Below, piece after piece: positions 33,488-42,539 of a stretch of DNA of 64,000 nt. Origin of the DNA: Bacillota bacterium (GTDB taxonomy: Bacteria; Bacillota; Clostridia; Lachnospirales; Lachnospiraceae); the NCBI GenBank assembly GCA_023434365.1, contig JAEYSV010000043.1, positions 35,546-99,545 of the forward strand, in the 5' to 3' direction. Position 1 is the stretch's first letter; every line of letters begins with the position of its first letter. The notes below the pieces were generated by a model. The model had not been told where the DNA came from and did not search any database. It worked only from the letters and a program-made list of their open reading frames with translations. The position numbers and the translations under genes are program-made.

Positions 33488-34576
33488 CTATAAACAAGGT
33501 GTATCTTTTTGCGAGCATAAGTCGCCTTTTCTCTTTAAAATATATCTTTGTAAAGGATACACCGAGCCGTCTTCTGCTTCCCAAAGGATCAAATCCCCAG
33601 CCACAAAACCGAGTCCTTCATAAAAACTCCTGACTGACTCTCCTCGTATATCCTCCTTAAGAAAAGTCTCGACAATGATATCCTTGCTACGATCAAGTTT
33701 ACGAATCATCTCATTGACCATTTTTGAAGCGATCTGCTTTCTACGGTATTCCGGATGAACGGCCAAACAACAAAGCATGTTTCGATTAACCGAAAAGAGA
33801 AGGATTCCCACCACTTGCTTACCAACCAGTGCACAGATTGCGCTACCTCTATTCATATTCTTGATCACAGTTTTACGATAGCCCTCCACAAGTGCATCTG
33901 TTTCGAGCCCTGGAAAATAGTTAAGTGATTTATCATTTTCATTCCATCGAATAACATCAATAAAGTTCATCCAGGAAGCCAGATTCTCTATTGTTGCATA
34001 TTTTATCTCGATATGATTTGGGTCATAGTTCAACCCATAGTAGTTTCTGAGTTCAAAAAGCTTATCGAGTAATTTATGTGGCACCATTTCGCCCTTCTCC
34101 ATCATTTGTAATAGTTCTTCTTTGTTTACCCACTTTACTTCTCTCACTTCTTCCGGCTGCAAGGTCAAAGTATTAATCTCAACCTCCTGTGTGATAAGAT
34201 AAAAATCGTCAAATCCATTCTCAAAGTTTATCGTAAAATGTGGTCTGACTTTACTCAAATCGATAGTGAGGCCTAATTCTTCCTTCGTTTCCCGCATGGC
34301 TGCTCCTTGACTATTATCACCAGCAATCGCAGAGCCTCCCACTGTGACATCCCACATATTTGGCCAACCACTCTTAAAAGGTTGACGTCTCTGAATTAAT
34401 AATTCATTCTTGCTGTTGAATATACATACATGTACAACCAAATGATATTCCCCGGATTTCATCGGTTCTCCACGCCTATGTAGCTTTCCGGTTAAGTTGC
34501 GGTTTTCATCATAGATGTCCCACATTTCCGATTCAAATGTCTGCTCTTTACTTGGTAAGGTTGACTCTTTCATCAT
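33488..34576 (-). CDS. Nudix hydrolase-GNAT acetyltransferase fusion
   Basis: A 362-residue two-domain protein. Residues 15-170 are an isopentenyl-diphosphate-isomerase-like Nudix domain (EMWDIYDENRNLTGKLHRRG) with Nudix box GGSAIAGDNSQGAAMRETKE-EL; the usual first Glu of the box is Asp here. Residues 185-350 are a GNAT domain with acetyl-CoA motif LAVHPEYRRKQIASKMV and SFYEGLGF. Substrates unknown; the pair may repair or modify a nucleotide-linked metabolite. The ribosome binding site (GAAGA) is weak. It leads a minus-strand series of single-gene units. Confidence 0.87.
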   Translation of the reverse strand: MMKESTLPSKEQTFESEMWDIYDENRNLTGKLHRRGEPMKSGEYHLVVHVCIFNSKNELLIQRRQPFKSGWPNMWDVTVGGSAIAGDNSQGAAMRETKEELGLTIDLSKVRPHFTINFENGFDDFYLITQEVEINTLTLQPEEVREVKWVNKEELLQMMEKGEMVPHKLLDKLFELRNYYGLNYDPNHIEIKYATIENLASWMNFIDVIRWNENDKSLNYFPGLETDALVEGYRKTVIKNMNRGSAICALVGKQVVGILLFSVNRNMLCCLAVHPEYRRKQIASKMVNEMIRKLDRSKDIIVETFLKEDIRGESVRSFYEGLGFVAGDLILWEAEDGSVYPLQRYILKRKGDLCSQKDTPCL

Positions 34577-34683
34577 TCTTCACACTCTTTCTATATTTCT
34601 TACCAACACTCACAATCATCGCAAATGTTGTAGAACCTTGTTAATACTTCATCGATAAGATCATCTTCGTATTCATTTGTTTC

Positions 34684-35295
34684 TTACTTGTAATCCTCTA
34701 CATCAAATTCATAGTTCTTATAATAATACTTCCGGTCTTCTTCAGTTATTTCCCGTATCACCTTACATGGATTTCCGACCGCAATCACATTGTCCGGAAT
34801 ATCTTTGGTCACTACACTGCCAGAGCCAATCACGACATTATTGCCGATGTGAATCCCAGGATTTACCACGACATTGCCACCCAGCCATACATTATCGCCA
34901 ATGGTAATACCTATCCCATATTCATATCCAGAGTTTCTGGAATCCGGATGAATTGGATGACCTGCGGTATATAACGCTACATTAGGAGCAAATTGAACAT
35001 TGTTTCCTATAATTACTTTGCCTACATCAAGAATCGTACAGTTATAATTGGCAAAGAAATAATCTCCCACCTCGATATTCTTACCATAGTCACATACAAA
35101 AGGAGCTTCCACATTAACCCCTACCCCTGCTTTGCCTAGAATCTCTCGAATTAACCTTTGTTTTTTTTCCGTTTCATTTGGAGGGCAATGATTATACTCG
35201 TAAACCCTCATTTTATTCTCCATTCGTTCTTCTGATAACCCATCTAACCACGCCTTATATGGTAGTCCTGCTAACATTCTATCTTTCTGGTTCAT
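34684..35295 (-). CDS. Maltose/galactoside-type O-acetyltransferase (left-handed beta helix)
   Basis: A 203-residue acetyl-CoA sugar O-acetyltransferase of the Maa/LacA family. The N-terminal helix region (MLAGLPYKAWLDGLSEERM) leads into hexapeptide repeats of the [LIV]-G-x4 type. CYCDYGKN-type and YTAGHPIHPDSRNSGYEYG segments carry the catalytic His (AGHPIH). NVWLGGNVVVNPGIHIGNN-VVIGSGSVV closes the helix. Its start overlaps the end of the PhzF gene by four bases, with GGAAAGG upstream, so the two are translationally coupled. Confidence 0.92.
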   Translation of the reverse strand: MNQKDRMLAGLPYKAWLDGLSEERMENKMRVYEYNHCPPNETEKKQRLIREILGKAGVGVNVEAPFVCDYGKNIEVGDYFFANYNCTILDVGKVIIGNNVQFAPNVALYTAGHPIHPDSRNSGYEYGIGITIGDNVWLGGNVVVNPGIHIGNNVVIGSGSVVTKDIPDNVIAVGNPCKVIREITEEDRKYYYKNYEFDVEDYK

Positions 35296-36221
35296 TCTTT
35301 ATCCACCTTTCCATTGGTATCACTCTCAGCTGATGATATATAATATTTTCCGACAATACGCTCTATAGCAGAGCCTCCAAAGAGTATTCGATCATGATAT
35401 GCAGCTAATTTTACTATATTAAACTCTATATTGCTTCCACCTTGTTCTATTGAAATAGGCTCGCCTTTCCACATATTATTTCTTTGCAAATAGTAACCAA
35501 AGGCACTATTACCTGATCCTGTCGCAGGATCCTCCAAATAACCAAATTTAGGTGCAAATACTCTGGTATGCGCGATATTCTTCGTATCTTTTACTTCTGT
35601 TGAAAAGATTAATATAATATCTAGTTTATTCTCTTCGCAAAACTTCTTTAGGTTTATCTCGTTTGGGAATATAGATACCTCCTCTGTAAGAGAAACAATC
35701 GGCACGATCAAGGTCACTAATCCAGCATCTATCACATCAATCGGATAGTTTTTCGATATACTTTGAGTGTTCAATCCCAAATTATCTGCAATTTCTTCTG
35801 GTGTAAGTGATGTTCCTATAAACGATGATAGAGGTGCTGTAATGAATACCGCATTCTGATCAGCAATTCTATTATATACCGTTAATGAACCTTTTTTATT
35901 AGTATGTATTACAATTTCCTTCACATTAGCTAAAGTAGGATTACATTTAATTAAACTGTACATACAGGCGATAGTCCCATGTCCACAAAAATCAACTTCA
36001 CATTCCGAAGAATAGTATCGTAAAACAAATCCTGTTTGCATAGCCTTACTACAGTAGATAACTTCAGATACAAATCCTTTGTGTTGTTTGGCAATCTCTA
36101 GCATTGCTTCTTCTGATAATACCTCATTATCCTCCAAATAAATACAAGCTGCTGGATTACCTAATGATTGCTCCGACGTAAAGGCATCCATTTTTTTATA
36201 ATTGAGCTCTCTCATTTTCAT
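35292..36221 (-). CDS. PhzF-family isomerase/epimerase-like protein
   Basis: A 309-residue protein of the PhzF / diaminopimelate epimerase-like fold. MDAFTSEQSLGNPAACIYL at the N-terminus and CEVDFCGHGTIACMYSL with LEDPATGSGNSAFGYYL are the family signatures. PhzF isomerises dihydro-3-hydroxyanthranilate, but most family members have unknown substrates and there is no phenazine locus here. GAGGAGG selects ATG 36221 over an upstream TTG. Coupled to the acetyltransferase gene. Confidence 0.92.
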   Translation of the reverse strand: MKMRELNYKKMDAFTSEQSLGNPAACIYLEDNEVLSEEAMLEIAKQHKGFVSEVIYCSKAMQTGFVLRYYSSECEVDFCGHGTIACMYSLIKCNPTLANVKEIVIHTNKKGSLTVYNRIADQNAVFITAPLSSFIGTSLTPEEIADNLGLNTQSISKNYPIDVIDAGLVTLIVPIVSLTEEVSIFPNEINLKKFCEENKLDIILIFSTEVKDTKNIAHTRVFAPKFGYLEDPATGSGNSAFGYYLQRNNMWKGEPISIEQGGSNIEFNIVKLAAYHDRILFGGSAIERIVGKYYISSAESDTNGKVDKE

Positions 36222-36306
36222 ATTACCATTCCTCCTCAACTACTTTATCATAACATAATTTCTAATTAATAGTAAACTTCATAATGTCACAACCATCGAT
36301 TAGTAA

Positions 36307-37143
36307 TCAAGCCTCACAACTCGTTCGTCTGCTTTCTAACACAAGCCCAATTAATAAAACGAACGTACCTAGGTAGAATTTAATAGGGATATCATCTCCA
36401 AACATAGTACTTAAGATAACTGTAAATGGAATCTTCAAATAAGAAAAAAGACTCCCTTTGATAGCTGAAATCTTGCTATAACTACTAGTCATAAACCATT
36501 GCGCCAAAAAAGACGAGGCTCCAATTAATAGCATAATCATAAGTGGTAGTAACCCTGGATTAGGATTATTTACAGAAGCTAGCGGAGCGAATAACAGACC
36601 AAAGATGCATGCTGACATATAAACAATCGTAGGATGTTCCTTCTCGCTAGAGGATTTGGTATAATGAATTGCAATTCCTTGAATCATGCCACTTAGTAGC
36701 CCTATCAGATCCCCCAACACCGAATATGTACTGCCATCATAAAAAATTATGGTTACACCTACTAGGCAGACGATCATGCTATATATATTGAACTTCTTTA
36801 TCCGTTCCTTGTGAAAAACAAACCCAAATAAAGCAACAAATATCACATAGATGTTATTCATTAAGGTTGCTCTAGCGCTTCCTACCATATCAATAGCAAG
36901 GTAAAAAAGAACCATCGAAACAGCTCCTGTAATTCCTCGCAATATCCAATTCTTTTTGTCATTAATCTTAAATGATTTCTTTGTTACAATCAAACAGATT
37001 ATTCCAAAGATTATTCCTAAAATAAATCTCATAACAGACACAAAATAACTGTTAAAATAACTCGAAACTAAAGTAACAAGAACTGTACTTATTGAAAAGA
37101 AGAAACTAGAAGCGATCATATAAAGAATGCCCTTAGAATTCAT
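36307..37143 (-). CDS. EamA/DMT-family transporter
   Basis: A 278-residue protein with ten predicted TM helices in two EamA halves. The first half contains GSARATLMNNIYVIFVALFG, the second LLIGASSFLAQWFMTSSYS and IPFTVILSTMFGDDIP. Members export amino acids, nucleosides or other metabolites. ATG 37143 follows AAGGTG by eight bases; an upstream GTG would lie over the ribosome binding site. Separate from the PhzF gene by 85 bp. Confidence 0.9.
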   Translation of the reverse strand: MNSKGILYMIASSFFFSISTVLVTLVSSYFNSYFVSVMRFILGIIFGIICLIVTKKSFKINDKKNWILRGITGAVSMVLFYLAIDMVGSARATLMNNIYVIFVALFGFVFHKERIKKFNIYSMIVCLVGVTIIFYDGSTYSVLGDLIGLLSGMIQGIAIHYTKSSSEKEHPTIVYMSACIFGLLFAPLASVNNPNPGLLPLMIMLLIGASSFLAQWFMTSSYSKISAIKGSLFSYLKIPFTVILSTMFGDDIPIKFYLGTFVLLIGLVLESRRTSCEA

Positions 37144-37182
37144 AACAGTTGCACCTTCTTTCACATACCTGGATACAGATAC

Positions 37183-37212
37183 AAAAAATGACTCATTTTT
37201 TTCAATGAGCCA
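37183..37212 (-). terminator. Terminator of the XRE-desulfoferrodoxin gene
   Basis: Stem TGGCTCATT / AATGAGTCA (one wobble pair) on the minus strand, followed by TTTTTTG. It lies 44 bp past the stop codon of the gene at 37256. Confidence 0.75.
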
Positions 37213-37255
37213 CTTTCATCACTAGGTATTACTTTGAATATCTCGTATAAATGAC

Positions 37256-37837
37256 CTATACTATATGTCGAAACAACCCATCCTTATTACAATACGCATA
37301 CAGAAAACCACGGCCTCTTCTAGCAAAGCGGCACTCCGCATTTTGTTCCGGATATAATTTAACCATCTCTGTATGGTTGGAGGTCACATATGCAAAAAAT
37401 GAAATATAATGGTCTTTTGTCATTGGATGATCGATATTAACATAGTATTCATTGTCAATCACTTGCACCTGAATCTGGTACTTTTCATGCTCCTCTTCTA
37501 CCTCGGCAACTGGAAGCATAATGCCGCAACAGCTAAACGAACCTTTTCCAATTGCCTGAATCACATTGCCACAAACCGGACAGACATAGAATTGCATCTT
37601 TTTCATGTTCGCTGAGCGATTACTGTTTTCAGCAATCTCTCCTACCAAAAGTTCAGTCACTGAAACTCCTAGCGCTTCAGCTAGACTTCCAATCAGACTA
37701 ATATCAGGCAGTCCTCTGTCCGTTTCCCATTTGGATACTGTCTTATCACTAATTAGCAGGATGTCTGCTAGTTGTTTTTGCGTATATTTCTTTTTTTCAC
37801 GTAATTCTTTAATTATTTTCCCTGTAACGTAACTCAT
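37256..37837 (-). CDS. XRE regulator fused to a desulfoferrodoxin-like domain
   Basis: A 193-residue protein. Residues 5-65 are a Cro/C1 helix-turn-helix (YTQKQLADILLISDKTVSKW). Residues about 82-110 read CPVCGNVI...SCCG, the C-x2-C...C-C pattern of a desulforedoxin FeCys4 centre with a 13-residue gap. Residues 115-193 resemble the superoxide reductase core: HPMTKDHYISFF keeps two iron-ligand histidines, and AYCNKDGLF keeps the ligand Cys but has Asp where the enzyme has the last His. It may therefore sense redox state or oxygen by iron rather than catalyse. It lies upstream of no obvious target except the ABC cassette ahead of it on the same strand. Confidence 0.85.
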   Translation of the reverse strand: MSYVTGKIIKELREKKKYTQKQLADILLISDKTVSKWETDRGLPDISLIGSLAEALGVSVTELLVGEIAENSNRSANMKKMQFYVCPVCGNVIQAIGKGSFSCCGIMLPVAEVEEEHEKYQIQVQVIDNEYYVNIDHPMTKDHYISFFAYVTSNHTEMVKLYPEQNAECRFARRGRGFLYAYCNKDGLFRHIV

Positions 37838-37928
37838 ATTACTACCTCAACTTTCTCTCTATAGCTATAATCATACGCTACAATTGGCTAGCTTCCAACC
37901 TACGAATCGTAGAGAACACTATATTTTA

Positions 37929-38813
37929 TTATGCCAGTACCTTTTTCTCACTCTCATCAAATGTATACAGATACAATTCTTCCAGTGTCGGTTTAGCGAC
38001 TTCATAGTCATATCCTGTTACACCATGATCGGATAAAACACGTACCTGAATGCCCTCTTTTTCTTTCGAGATATTACACACTTTATATTGTTCACTAATA
38101 GTCTCTATATTCTCCATCTGAGTATTAATATGAAATGTTTTATTCTTAATCTTGCTACATAAATCAACTGGACTTCCTGCATCAATCAAGTTTCCCTTTT
38201 TTAAAAGTAAAACTTCTTTTGCGATAAACTCAATATCCGAAACCACATGGGTGGCAATAATAACGATTTTATCAAATGCAATCTTTGCGATCATATTGCG
38301 AATACGAATACGTTCTTTTGGGTCAAGTCCTGCGGTGGGCTCATCAAGTATAATAATCTTAGGGTTCCCAATCATTGCTTGTGCAATCAGCGCACGCTGT
38401 TTCATACCACCAGAAAATGCTCCTAACTTACGCTCAAGACAGTCTGTTAGGTTGACTAACGGTAGTATCCATTCAATTTGTTCTTTTGCCTTCGCTTTCG
38501 TTAACCCTTTTAAACTTGCAATATAATATAGGAACCTACCTAGCGTAAACCCCGGATAAACACCTTGTTGCTGAGGCATATAGCCTAATAATTTGCGATA
38601 CTCTTTGCCTAATTCTTTTATATCCTTTTGCTCAACTTTGATCCATCCGGCATCTTGTTTAAGATTATCGGTAATGATATTCATTAAGGTTGACTTTCCA
38701 GCTCCATTTGGACCAAGTAGTCCATAAATCCCCTCTGTGAACGTGTATGTAAATTCATTAAGTGCATGATTATTACCATAGGTTTTATCTAGTTTATCAA
38801 TTTTCAGCTCCAT
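37929..38813 (-). CDS. ABC transporter ATP-binding protein
   Basis: A 294-residue ATPase with Walker A GPNGAGKST, Q-loop MPQQQGVYPGFT, signature FSGGMKQR, Walker B IIILDEPTAGLDP and switch His in ATHVVSD. The C-terminal 70 residues are an extra domain as in antibiotic- or peptide-export ATPases. It begins one base after the permease gene stop codon. Together with the two-lipoprotein and secreted-protein genes upstream it forms a five-gene unit. Confidence 0.93.
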   Translation of the reverse strand: MELKIDKLDKTYGNNHALNEFTYTFTEGIYGLLGPNGAGKSTLMNIITDNLKQDAGWIKVEQKDIKELGKEYRKLLGYMPQQQGVYPGFTLGRFLYYIASLKGLTKAKAKEQIEWILPLVNLTDCLERKLGAFSGGMKQRALIAQAMIGNPKIIILDEPTAGLDPKERIRIRNMIAKIAFDKIVIIATHVVSDIEFIAKEVLLLKKGNLIDAGSPVDLCSKIKNKTFHINTQMENIETISEQYKVCNISKEKEGIQVRVLSDHGVTGYDYEVAKPTLEELYLYTFDESEKKVLA

Positions 38814-41225
38814 TTATTCTCTCCCCTTTCGTTTTCCCATCAGCTTATTTGACCCTTTATGACCTTGTGTCTCACTAGCAAGCGAATACAATGTATTACG
38901 ATTAAAGAGTAACACCGCCAACAACATTAGGAATGCAATCCCTAAGGTTAGCAAGATATTCTTACCTGCCCCTTCTTCTGATAGATTGGTAAACAATACA
39001 TTACCCAATAACCACGGTGTTAACAGTACATAAGAAAATACTGAGAGATTAAGTAAAATCAGTATGATTGGGGCTAATATAGCAATCACATTACCACAAA
39101 GACTATAAATATAACTTTTCATGCGAACTGTAATCGCAAAACAAGTAAACGAAAGAACAAGATAGCCAATCATTCTTATTACTCCCACGAGTATGATATA
39201 GGTACGAATACTGATAAATTCTGGCACACCTGATAGATGAGGTAAGCTGGCTGCTGCCTGATGAATTCCTGGAGTTCCGTACGTGTCTAGTACATAATAA
39301 TAATCGACCCCGTAGACTATTCCAGTTACGACTAGTAATATAACTAGACTAATTACGCTCTTTGTCAAGAATAAGGTCCGTTTTCCATGTAAGGTAGTTC
39401 CTACAATTCGTATAGCATACTCTTCGTATTCAACTGCCCAGAGATAGGTAAATGGGACAAACAATAGTAAAAGTATCGTCATTGCCTGATAGACATCAAT
39501 CGAATCTCTTCCCCCTGTAATAAGTTCATATCCTTCCTCATACACTAGTCCACCTTTTTTTACTGACTCCAGGTATTGAATGCGTTTTTCTACCCGGTCC
39601 AGGGCATAGTTCCTAGCCTCATTGACCGAATTATCCTCTGTTTCAGAATCCCCTGTTTGATATTTTTGTCGTTCCTCTTCTATAAAATCTTTCTTTTCCT
39701 GCGTTACCGGACCCTCTAACTGTAACATATACCCACGGTAAAAGATGCCTTCCATAGAACGATATGTATAGGCAGATGGGTCGTGAATTTGGAAAAACAA
39801 ATATAAACCTAATACTAGTACAAAGATTGATTTGCCTCTCCAAAATACCTTATAACACTCATGCCTCCATATAGAGGTATGGGCATATCCTCGCATCCTA
39901 ATTCGATCTTTTTGACAAATCAACCAGGATACGATTTTTCCATAACGATTAGCATGAATCGTAAGTTTCGTAAAACTAATGATGCTTAGTACAAACATGA
40001 TGACAAAAGTAGTCGGTACCATAATCACAAATAAGAAATGATAATTTACCGGATGCAAAAACAGATTGATATTCAAATACTGCCCAAGTAAGAATGAAAT
40101 GTCTACAAACCGGAACAGATTAATCTGTCGAAGCAATGCCAAATAAGAAACATCTGAAATTGTAAAATAACAGATTCCGCTAATACCAACAATTAAGATA
40201 CAGACAACATAATTTTGTACGATATTTCGTGCCTTAACACAAATAAAAAATAATATTGACATCAGCATCAGGTATACAACCATTTTAAGTAATATGTAAT
40301 ATACCAGATATTCGCCCACTGATATTAGTAAGGTGCTTTGTCGAAATTCAGTAACACTTTGTAGTGGTCGGCTAAGTTCACCTAATCCATAGCTTGTCGC
40401 CGCAATAATATAGTTCGTAACAAAAAGTAAAACGGTAATTAGTATGCAACCGATGGAAGCTGCAAAAAACTTTGACAGAGCAAACCGTCCTCGCCCATGA
40501 TACATCGTACGAAATAACTGAATCTGTCCTAATTCTTTTTCACGCATGATTAATGTAGCGCATAGGAAAAAGATTGCTAACAAGGCCATTAAGTCAGTGA
40601 TATTAGAATCTGTTGCCATCGTAATTCCTTTTGAAACATCAAAACGAACGCTTAAGTCTTTCATTCGTTGATAATCTTTGGATGTTTTTGCAATATTACG
40701 ATTGCTAAATGGATTATCGTCTTTAAATAGCGAAATCTGACTTAACTCACTTGGCCCCTTACGCACCTTTTCTATGTAGGATGGATAACCTACCACTGAT
40801 TCTAATTCTCTAAGCACTGTTTTAGTCAGTGCAAGTTCACTTGTTGCATCCTTGGTATACTTAAGATAATCTCCCGAGAAAAAATCAGCAACAAACTGTT
40901 CTTGTTCCTCTGGTTCCATGTTCTGTGCATAATACAATACCTCCTCACGGTCCACTATCTGAGCATTTGCCAACCATGACAGAACTTGATAATATTCAAG
41001 TCTCTTACTATCAAACTGGAGCTTACTTACCGCTTCTTTCTTATCCATCGCCTTTATATCATTACACATCGAAACATATGCACTGACAGGGTAGCTATCT
41101 TTTCCCTGTAGATTCACCCCATTGATCCATACCAGAAATGCATTGATACTTATAAGAAATAAAAGAAAATAAGTTCCTTTTTTGCCACCCAATACTTTCA
41201 GTAACTCGTTTATTACCCCTCTCAT
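38814..41225 (-). CDS. Large ABC permease with internal duplication
   Basis: An 803-residue membrane protein. Each half has an N-terminal TM helix, an outward domain of 110-180 residues and about five TM helices. The halves match in pattern: LLAIFFLCATLIMREKELG with a following basic loop and TM in the first, TILLLLFVPFTYLWAVEYEE in the second. It is thus probably two ABC-2 permease units fused head to tail, able to serve a homodimeric ATPase alone. GGGGAGG precedes ATG. It is followed one base later by the ATPase. Substrate unknown. Confidence 0.85.
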   Translation of the reverse strand: MRGVINELLKVLGGKKGTYFLLFLISINAFLVWINGVNLQGKDSYPVSAYVSMCNDIKAMDKKEAVSKLQFDSKRLEYYQVLSWLANAQIVDREEVLYYAQNMEPEEQEQFVADFFSGDYLKYTKDATSELALTKTVLRELESVVGYPSYIEKVRKGPSELSQISLFKDDNPFSNRNIAKTSKDYQRMKDLSVRFDVSKGITMATDSNITDLMALLAIFFLCATLIMREKELGQIQLFRTMYHGRGRFALSKFFAASIGCILITVLLFVTNYIIAATSYGLGELSRPLQSVTEFRQSTLLISVGEYLVYYILLKMVVYLMLMSILFFICVKARNIVQNYVVCILIVGISGICYFTISDVSYLALLRQINLFRFVDISFLLGQYLNINLFLHPVNYHFLFVIMVPTTFVIMFVLSIISFTKLTIHANRYGKIVSWLICQKDRIRMRGYAHTSIWRHECYKVFWRGKSIFVLVLGLYLFFQIHDPSAYTYRSMEGIFYRGYMLQLEGPVTQEKKDFIEEERQKYQTGDSETEDNSVNEARNYALDRVEKRIQYLESVKKGGLVYEEGYELITGGRDSIDVYQAMTILLLLFVPFTYLWAVEYEEYAIRIVGTTLHGKRTLFLTKSVISLVILLVVTGIVYGVDYYYVLDTYGTPGIHQAAASLPHLSGVPEFISIRTYIILVGVIRMIGYLVLSFTCFAITVRMKSYIYSLCGNVIAILAPIILILLNLSVFSYVLLTPWLLGNVLFTNLSEEGAGKNILLTLGIAFLMLLAVLLFNRNTLYSLASETQGHKGSNKLMGKRKGRE

Positions 41226-41236
41226 AAATCCTCCCC

Positions 41237-42523
41237 TTAATATGGTTCCTCAATGTCAAATGAAATCTCTTTAAATTCAATTGGATGAAGCTCTATCTTA
41301 CCTTGTTTAAATTCGTCTTTGTCACACCAGGCATACTTTCTAATTACAGACCCATTGGAATCCAGTTTTTCATCCTGATAGGTAAATAGATAGCGTTCAT
41401 TATTCATTCCTATCAGCATAGCGAGCTGATAACCGTTCATAGGAACACTTCTAAGTTCTTTTCCCTCTAGAGTATAATAGGTGTATTCTGATTTTTGTAG
41501 CTGCTCTGGATTAACACACTGTACAACCAATTCGTTCTCATCAATAAAAATCTTGCAGGTCATCTGATTAAAAGCTGTCAATGTTCGTTCTTCTTTTGTC
41601 TCAATATTAATTGCCAGTACTATATTTTTTTTATAATCTACAGCGTACATTTTGGAATCATTAACATCAAAAACACTATACATTCCATGATTCTTATATA
41701 TGTACGAATAATCATAGATTTCATCATATGATCCGTTTTCCAGATTGATTTCCCCAATCACCATATGACAGTTTAAGTTATCTGATATATCAACTAATTC
41801 ATCATTTACTATATTCCCATTCTCATCAACTTGAGGTTCAACATATTCTGATATATCCTCATCATAGCGTTCTAATCCATAATAAACATTACTATTATCA
41901 TAATATAACGCTTGAATTACACTGTTATACTGGATATTTTCTGTCTCTAAAATTACAGACATCGTTTCTTGTTTAAGATCAATCAATACTATATTCTCTC
42001 CAGCACTTCCATAAGAGGTAACATTAGTATCTTTGAATCGTATCTTAGTGAGTGCGAAGCATATTACTAATTGTCCATCCTTAGTAATAAGCATCTTCTT
42101 TATTCTATCTCCTGGAATATCTGTTAATACCTCTTGACGATTGGTAGCATTCTTATCTGCAATATATAGTGCCATCTTATTCATTTCACGATACGATATA
42201 TAATATAACTTTCCCTCATAGTAAAACGTCGCTCTAGAGTTATCTAATTTCCCATTACAAGTAACCGTATCATGTTCACAATTTGGTTTATCACATACAA
42301 CAACAGATTGTTCAGCAGCAAAATCATAGTACTGCAATAATCCTTTATTAGTAAGTATGCCATTTTGTGACAAACCACTAGGTACTCCTTCCCAAGATAT
42401 CTCTATAAACTCCTGCGTTGTCTCTTTCGTCAAGGTATCGGTTTCTTGCTCCCCCTTGCTACATGCACTAACACAAAGAAAACACACCAAAAATATGATG
42501 CCCCATCTACGAATCAAACTCAT
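41237..42523 (-). CDS. Lipoprotein with putative beta-propeller
   Basis: A 428-residue exported lipoprotein (lipobox VSAC near residue 21, after a 15-residue hydrophobic signal). The mature part is beta-rich with repeated Y-Y-x-x-x-x-x-Y strands, as in six- or seven-bladed propellers. The early motif CDKPNCEHDTVTCNG is a recurring feature of Lachnospiraceae propeller lipoproteins. GAGGAGG puts the start at 42523, past a longer reading with an ATG at 42553. A decayed copy of its C-terminus (KYAWC...ELHPIE) is at 44856-44935. It sits between the binding protein and the permease genes, so a transport-associated sensor role is likely but unproven. Confidence 0.75.
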   Translation of the reverse strand: MSLIRRWGIIFLVCFLCVSACSKGEQETDTLTKETTQEFIEISWEGVPSGLSQNGILTNKGLLQYYDFAAEQSVVVCDKPNCEHDTVTCNGKLDNSRATFYYEGKLYYISYREMNKMALYIADKNATNRQEVLTDIPGDRIKKMLITKDGQLVICFALTKIRFKDTNVTSYGSAGENIVLIDLKQETMSVILETENIQYNSVIQALYYDNSNVYYGLERYDEDISEYVEPQVDENGNIVNDELVDISDNLNCHMVIGEINLENGSYDEIYDYSYIYKNHGMYSVFDVNDSKMYAVDYKKNIVLAINIETKEERTLTAFNQMTCKIFIDENELVVQCVNPEQLQKSEYTYYTLEGKELRSVPMNGYQLAMLIGMNNERYLFTYQDEKLDSNGSVIRKYAWCDKDEFKQGKIELHPIEFKEISFDIEEPY

Positions 42524-42539
42524 ACTTATCCTCCTCATT

